Positions 5,901 to 8,164 of a DNA stretch of 8,164 nucleotides are shown piece after piece. Both the position numbers and the translations under genes were made by a program. The stretch covers positions 1 to 8,164 of the forward strand of contig JAJCYN010000231.1 of NCBI GenBank assembly GCA_029262915.1, read 5' to 3'. This stretch comes from Flavobacteriales bacterium (GTDB lineage Bacteria; Bacteroidota; Bacteroidia; Flavobacteriales_E; Vicingaceae). How positions within the stretch are numbered: position 1 is the stretch's first letter; each line of letters opens with the position of its first letter. The notes below the pieces were generated by a model. It did no database searches, had not been told where the DNA came from, and was given only the letters and a program-made list of their open reading frames with translations.

Positions 5901-6779
5901 ACCTCTGGTGGTGTTAATTATTCATGGACACCAACCAACTCAATTGTTAACCCTACAAGTGCAGTAGTATCTGTTTATCCTAGCCAAAACACCTATTATA
6001 TTGTTGAAGCTTCTAACGCTTGTGGACAAGATTATGATACGATTTTTGTTGAAGTTCATTTTGTACTTGCTGATGCTTGGCCAGACACTTCTGTTTGTCC
6101 AAATCAAGAAATTCAACTCTTTTCATCTGGAGGCAATATTCTCTCTTGGACACCTGCAAATGAAATTTACCAAGTGGCTGGAAATTATTTTACCAGACCT
6201 AGCACTCCATCAACCTATACAGTAACTGTTGAAGATTCATTAGGCTGTCAAGAAGAAGCCTCATTAAGCGTTGGAATACGCCCTCCTCCACTATTAGACC
6301 TAGGAGAAGATCAATGGTTAATTGAAGATAGTTTATTATTGACTGCTATAGGTGCTGGTAGCTTTTTATGGACCCCTTCTAATTTTGTGGTTTGTGACAC
6401 TTGCCAAATTACATCAGTATTTCCTAATGAAACAACCACTTTTACTGTTGTTTTAACAGATACTTTTGGCTGTGTAAATTCAGACCAAATAACAATTTAT
6501 GTTACCTCAGAAATATGGATTCCGAATGCCTTTACGCCAGATGGAGATGGGATTAACGATCTATTTATGTTAAAAACATTTAGAATAGAAGAATTAGAGC
6601 TTTATATTTTTGATAGATGGGGAGAATTATTATTTCAAACGACTGATAAAACACAAGGGTGGGATGGTACTTACAAAGGAAATCCAGTTAAAACAGAAGC
6701 CTATGTTTGGAAAATAAAATACAAAGACATTAACGGAAAACCCGGAAAAAGATACGGTACCATTACCTTAATTCGATAG
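2949..6779 (+). CDS. giant T9SS-exported surface protein: SBBP propeller, PKD, Ig-like repeats, type B sorting domain
   Basis: This 1276-residue protein is exported. Residues 1-18 are a signal peptide (hydrophobic IANILLLLIGATLFA, cleavage probably before Q19). Residues 22-240 form the N-terminal domain typical of Bacteroidota SBBP proteins (IEFRENKGQWHDNVLYKA). From about 245 to 735 there are about six SBBP-type repeats, each with an S/A-T-[YF]-[LIMF]-G-G strand followed by a D-x-x-x-N-I-Y-like strand and often D-F-P-[TV]-T, for example at 312-348, 376-427, 457-494, 522-558 and 662-706. A PKD domain follows (about 735-810, WDFGDG at 763-768), then about five Ig-like modules (815-1185), and at 1188-1276 the T9SS type B / gliding-motility sorting domain (IPNAFTPDGDGIND, LYIFDRWGELLFQ, GWDGTY, YVWKIKYKD). 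It is therefore expected to cross the outer membrane by T9SS and be anchored or released there. The role may be adhesion, but the ligand is unknown. It is convergent with the membrane protein gene on its right. Confidence 0.93.
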   Translation: MKYIANILLLLIGATLFAQNNHIEFRENKGQWHDNVLYKARIPGGNLYLEQNALTYQFYKEQDIVRMGEMHHDAIKNPQHSDSIIHLHAFQVEFLNAKKPNLIPSLVRSDYENYFRGKDNSKWASQVKKYEEIEYQKIYENIGLKFYLKNNFLKYDFNVMPGGNPQNIQLNYNGVNDITIKNGNLYIKTSLNEIIEQKPYAYQIINGKEKEVKCNYKLEGTVLSFDFPKGYKKEIPLIIDPTLIFASYSGATVDNWGYTSTFDDAGHLYGGGVSFGVGYPTTTGAYQILYGGGNRDISISKFSPDGTALVYSTYLGGSNVDSPHSLIVNSNNELLIFGTTNSTDFPVTGNGFDTSQNGGYDIFVTKLNTNGSVLLGSTFIGGSLTDGLNSAAPLKRNYADDHRGEIIIDANDNIYIASTTSSSDFPTTTGVFQATSAGALDACIFKLSPDLNTLLWSTYMGGTNSDAAYSLQLNGLGQLLITGGTNSPNFPVTAGTVHSSFQGGSVDGWVAKINNTATSIIASTFIGTGSYDQSYFVQADTANNIYVVGQTEGVYPITPATVYNNPNSGQFIHKYTPDLTTTVFSTTFGRSAGTIDISLSAFLVNECNYILVSGWGGVVNFGLVPTSTTTGLPVTANALQPTTDGSDYYLTMFSENADTILYATFFGGNASFDHVDGGTSRFDKKGIVYQAVCSSCGGATTDFPTTPGAWSNTDNSNNCNLGVFKLDLSQLTADAEVYTTPFYCVGDTVHFQNLSNGGFSYFWDFGDGSTSTLFEPFHAYNAVGTYRVMLVALDSISCIKKDTDYVDVFIGGPPTVSFTPVSGICRGDSTQLNITGGTSYAWLPNYNILNSNTNAPTVWPDTTTIYTVITTDSCGIDTSQVTVTVFQSPVSVSPNISVCWGQSVQIFASGGVSYSWVPDPTLNNPNIANPFVTPSVTTTYNVTVTDINTCVWDTFITITTDFIPPVANASMDTLMCLGDTIQLTTSGGVNYSWTPTNSIVNPTSAVVSVYPSQNTYYIVEASNACGQDYDTIFVEVHFVLADAWPDTSVCPNQEIQLFSSGGNILSWTPANEIYQVAGNYFTRPSTPSTYTVTVEDSLGCQEEASLSVGIRPPPLLDLGEDQWLIEDSLLLTAIGAGSFLWTPSNFVVCDTCQITSVFPNETTTFTVVLTDTFGCVNSDQITIYVTSEIWIPNAFTPDGDGINDLFMLKTFRIEELELYIFDRWGELLFQTTDKTQGWDGTYKGNPVKTEAYVWKIKYKDINGKPGKRYGTITLIR
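4786..4800 (+). repeat. poly-G tract (CGGGGT then G9) inside the giant gene
   Basis: A CGGGGT followed by nine consecutive G (4792-4800) encodes S613-G-W-G-G617 of the exported protein, in an otherwise AT-rich gene. Losing one G places TAG at 4801-4803 directly in frame. Gaining one G leads to TAA at 4856-4858 after about 20 further codons. Either slip removes the last SBBP repeat, the PKD domain, the Ig-like modules and the sorting signal. The S-G-W-G-G peptide is, as I recall, a recurring motif in this protein family, so the run may partly reflect the encoded residues, but codon choice made it a pure G run. Confidence 0.8.
5391..6503 (+). repeat. array of about five Ig-like modules with ~50-residue cysteine spacing
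   Basis: At protein level residues 815-1185 consist of consecutive modules of roughly 70-80 residues, each beginning with C-x-G-[DQ]-x-x-Q-[LI]-like sequence, then [ST]-G-G-x-x-x-[SA]-W-x-P, a turn rich in N and P, a T-T-x-[YF]-x-V strand and a closing cysteine. Cysteine pairs C825/C874, C899/C950, C976/C1025 and C1050/C1100 are spaced 49, 51, 49 and 50 apart, which suggests one disulfide per module. The fifth module (about 1114-1185) has I1125 where the first cysteine is expected, but carries C1149 and C1152 (CDTC) plus the closing C1175. DNA-level identity between modules is low. Confidence 0.75.
6510..6776 (+). other. T9SS type B / gliding-motility C-terminal sorting domain
   Basis: Residues 1188-1276 of the giant protein form the C-terminal signal that type IX secretion recognises. 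The diagnostic order is W-I-P-N-A-F-T-P-D-G-D-G-I-N-D (1190-1204), an E-L-E-L-Y-I-F-D-R-W-G segment (1215-1225), G-W-D-G-T-Y (1237-1242), then Y-V-W-K-I-K-Y (1252-1258) and a basic C-terminus. It identifies the phylum as Bacteroidota and the protein as surface-exposed or secreted. Confidence 0.95.
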
Positions 6780-8081
6780 AACTTTAGTTTTAAGCAACTC
6801 AACACCCAACCAACCTATTACAAGTACATATTCTATGGTAATGAGCCAATGGTTTTCTTGATAGGCATCATTACTATAAGCCGAATAGCTTAATACCACC
6901 AAAGCGGACCAAATAATTGCAAAGTAGTAATTCCGAACAAAAACACTCAATACCACCAAATTAATGACATACCAAGGATGAACCGTTGTAGCTAATAATA
7001 AGTAAATGGTATAAGCAAAAAGCATTTTTTTTAAAGTGATTTCCCAAGAACTATTTTTATAAAAATAAACCCCCAGAACCAACACAAAAGTAGCAATGGA
7101 TAAAACGGGACCCAGCTTTTGAATAATGTTATACCCTACTTGTTTAAACCCCAACCACCTTATTATATAATAAACACTGGCATTAAATTCAAACGTTCGG
7201 AAGTATAAATCGATACTCGAAAAAATATGGTGAATGAGTTTTTGGTCGAGAAAGGGTAAGAAAGTAAAGACCAACGCCAAAGCTGTAATAAGGTAAAACC
7301 AAACACTTTTTACTATTCCCAATCGTTTAAGCAAGACAGGTAAAAACAGTACAGGGATTAATTTAATACTTATTGCCATAGCCCACCAAATAGCTGCTCC
7401 AGCCCATTTGTTGGCAATTAACCAATAAATGCCAACCACAACACATAAAAACATCATCCCTTCAAAATGCAGGTTGCCAGAAAGCTCTACTATTACCAAC
7501 GGGTTTAGGGCATACCATAAAATATGATGGTGAGACAGTTGTAAACTATCTAACAATTTTCTAATGTATTTTATGGTAAAAAATTCTGCTATTAAAATTG
7601 GAACACGTATAGCAATTATACCTGCTAACATTCCAAATTTTGAAAAGAAACCTCCTAAAGAAAAAATAAGCTGATTTATTGGTGGGTAAACCGTATAATA
7701 GGTGGGGGAATTCAATCCATCATAAAGTTCTTGTGATAACCCTGCCGTTTTTGCAATGTCCGTATTTATGATTTCTGAAGGAATAAATAAGTAAGGGTTA
7801 AACCCATTTACAAAAAGTTTTCCGTCCCAAATAAACCGAAAATAATCATCAGACAAACAAGGAATCGCAACAATAAAAATAATTCTAAACCCCATGGAGA
7901 TCCAGAGCAAAATATCTGTTTCTCTTTTATCTCTGGTGTTAAGGATTAGGAAAAAATAAAGGGCAAATGCACAGGCAAATAAAATAGATAAGTGCTGAAA
8001 ATTTTCTCTTTCTAAGAAATAACCGAAACACACATAAATTGCGGCAAAAGCGACTGCAAGTATGTATTTGATTAATGACAA
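6768..8081 (-). CDS. GT-C-type integral membrane glycosyltransferase (GT87 / mannosyltransferase-like)
   Basis: This 437-residue protein is strongly hydrophobic, with roughly 11-13 predicted membrane segments (for example 4-23, 31-47, 56-74, 154-171, 205-223, 227-250, 258-276, 324-340, 386-400, 411-430). The first large extracytoplasmic loop carries SDDYFRFIWDGK (77-88) and NGFNPYLFIP (92-101), then PTYYTVYPPINQL. An acidic pair such as D78-D79 in this loop is characteristic of GT-C enzymes that use polyprenyl-phosphate sugars. NLHFEG (203-208) and TTVHPWYV (365-372) are further family-like motifs. It probably adds a sugar, perhaps mannose, to a glycan or lipid on the outer face of the inner membrane; donor and acceptor are unknown. 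Translation appears to begin at TTG (8081-8079). The stop overlaps the 3' end of the convergent giant gene by 12 bases. It might modify exported proteins, but adjacency across convergent strands is weak evidence. Confidence 0.8.
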   Translation of the reverse strand: MSLIKYILAVAFAAIYVCFGYFLERENFQHLSILFACAFALYFFLILNTRDKRETDILLWISMGFRIIFIVAIPCLSDDYFRFIWDGKLFVNGFNPYLFIPSEIINTDIAKTAGLSQELYDGLNSPTYYTVYPPINQLIFSLGGFFSKFGMLAGIIAIRVPILIAEFFTIKYIRKLLDSLQLSHHHILWYALNPLVIVELSGNLHFEGMMFLCVVVGIYWLIANKWAGAAIWWAMAISIKLIPVLFLPVLLKRLGIVKSVWFYLITALALVFTFLPFLDQKLIHHIFSSIDLYFRTFEFNASVYYIIRWLGFKQVGYNIIQKLGPVLSIATFVLVLGVYFYKNSSWEITLKKMLFAYTIYLLLATTVHPWYVINLVVLSVFVRNYYFAIIWSALVVLSYSAYSNDAYQENHWLITIEYVLVIGWLGVELLKTKVLSN

Positions 8082-8093
8082 AAGTTATTTCAT
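8079..8093 (-). promoter_or_regulatory. TTG start with an in-frame ATG-AAA-TAA just upstream
   Basis: On the minus strand the sequence reads ATG AAA TAA CTT TTG, with ATG at 8093-8091, the in-frame stop at 8087-8085 and TTG at 8081-8079. The TTG is the only plausible start giving the complete first membrane segment; the next in-frame methionine after it is residue 63. A one-base indel or a stop-codon substitution could also explain it: without the TAA the natural start would be the ATG. The remaining bases to 8164 are the upstream region; I find no convincing TAnnTTTG promoter there. Confidence 0.45.
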
Positions 8094-8164
8094 AGATTTT
8101 CGTGAGTGGAAAAGTGAGAAAAAGGTCACATACCCAAACCCTAAAGATAACATTATGTGAAAGG

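Noticed and set aside
6001..6225. 74-codon open frame, plus strand
   Set aside because: Alternative frame of the Ig-like array, with no independent start signal.
1..8164. CRISPR arrays, tRNA or rRNA genes, transposases
   Set aside because: No regularly spaced direct repeats, cloverleaf-like sequences, rRNA signatures or transposase motifs were found on reading both strands.

Overview
The window looks like chromosomal DNA of a Bacteroidota bacterium, probably Flavobacteriia or a near relative. It is AT-rich, its start codons lack clear Shine-Dalgarno sequences and have A-rich leaders instead, and it encodes a very large secreted protein ending in a type IX secretion (T9SS) type B / gliding-motility C-terminal sorting domain, an export system confined to this phylum. 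Lineage below phylum is inference.

Left part (1-2804): the 3' two-thirds of scoA and a complete scoB, the two subunits of a succinyl-CoA:3-ketoacid (acetoacetate) CoA-transferase. These genes are normally adjacent. Here two genes lie between them on the same strand: a 206-residue protein with a readable PD-(D/E)XK-type nuclease motif set (E73, D94, D103-x-K105) and a 334-residue D12-class adenine-N6 DNA methyltransferase (DLFAGTG and DPPY motifs). I read the pair as a compact type II restriction-modification system lodged between scoA and scoB without damaging either. Spacings along the unit are 31, 25 and 3 bases, so scoB is probably transcribed through the R-M genes. This is the most interesting arrangement in the window.

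Middle (2805-6779): a 144-base gap without a convincing promoter, then one giant gene for a 1276-residue exported protein. It has a signal peptide, an N-terminal domain typical of Bacteroidota SBBP-repeat proteins, about six SBBP-type beta-propeller repeats, one PKD domain, about five Ig-like modules with cysteines spaced close to 50 residues, and a T9SS type B sorting domain. Its only plausible start codon is TTG. A nine-G run inside its coding sequence would switch the protein off on a one-base slip in either direction, so it is a candidate phase-variable surface protein.

Right part (6768-8081, minus strand): a multi-spanning membrane protein resembling GT-C glycosyltransferases (GT87 / polyprenol-phosphate-mannose-dependent type). 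It converges on the giant gene with a 12-base tail-to-tail overlap and also appears to begin at TTG. The last 83 bases hold its presumed upstream region and no further gene. No tRNA, rRNA, CRISPR array or insertion sequence was seen.
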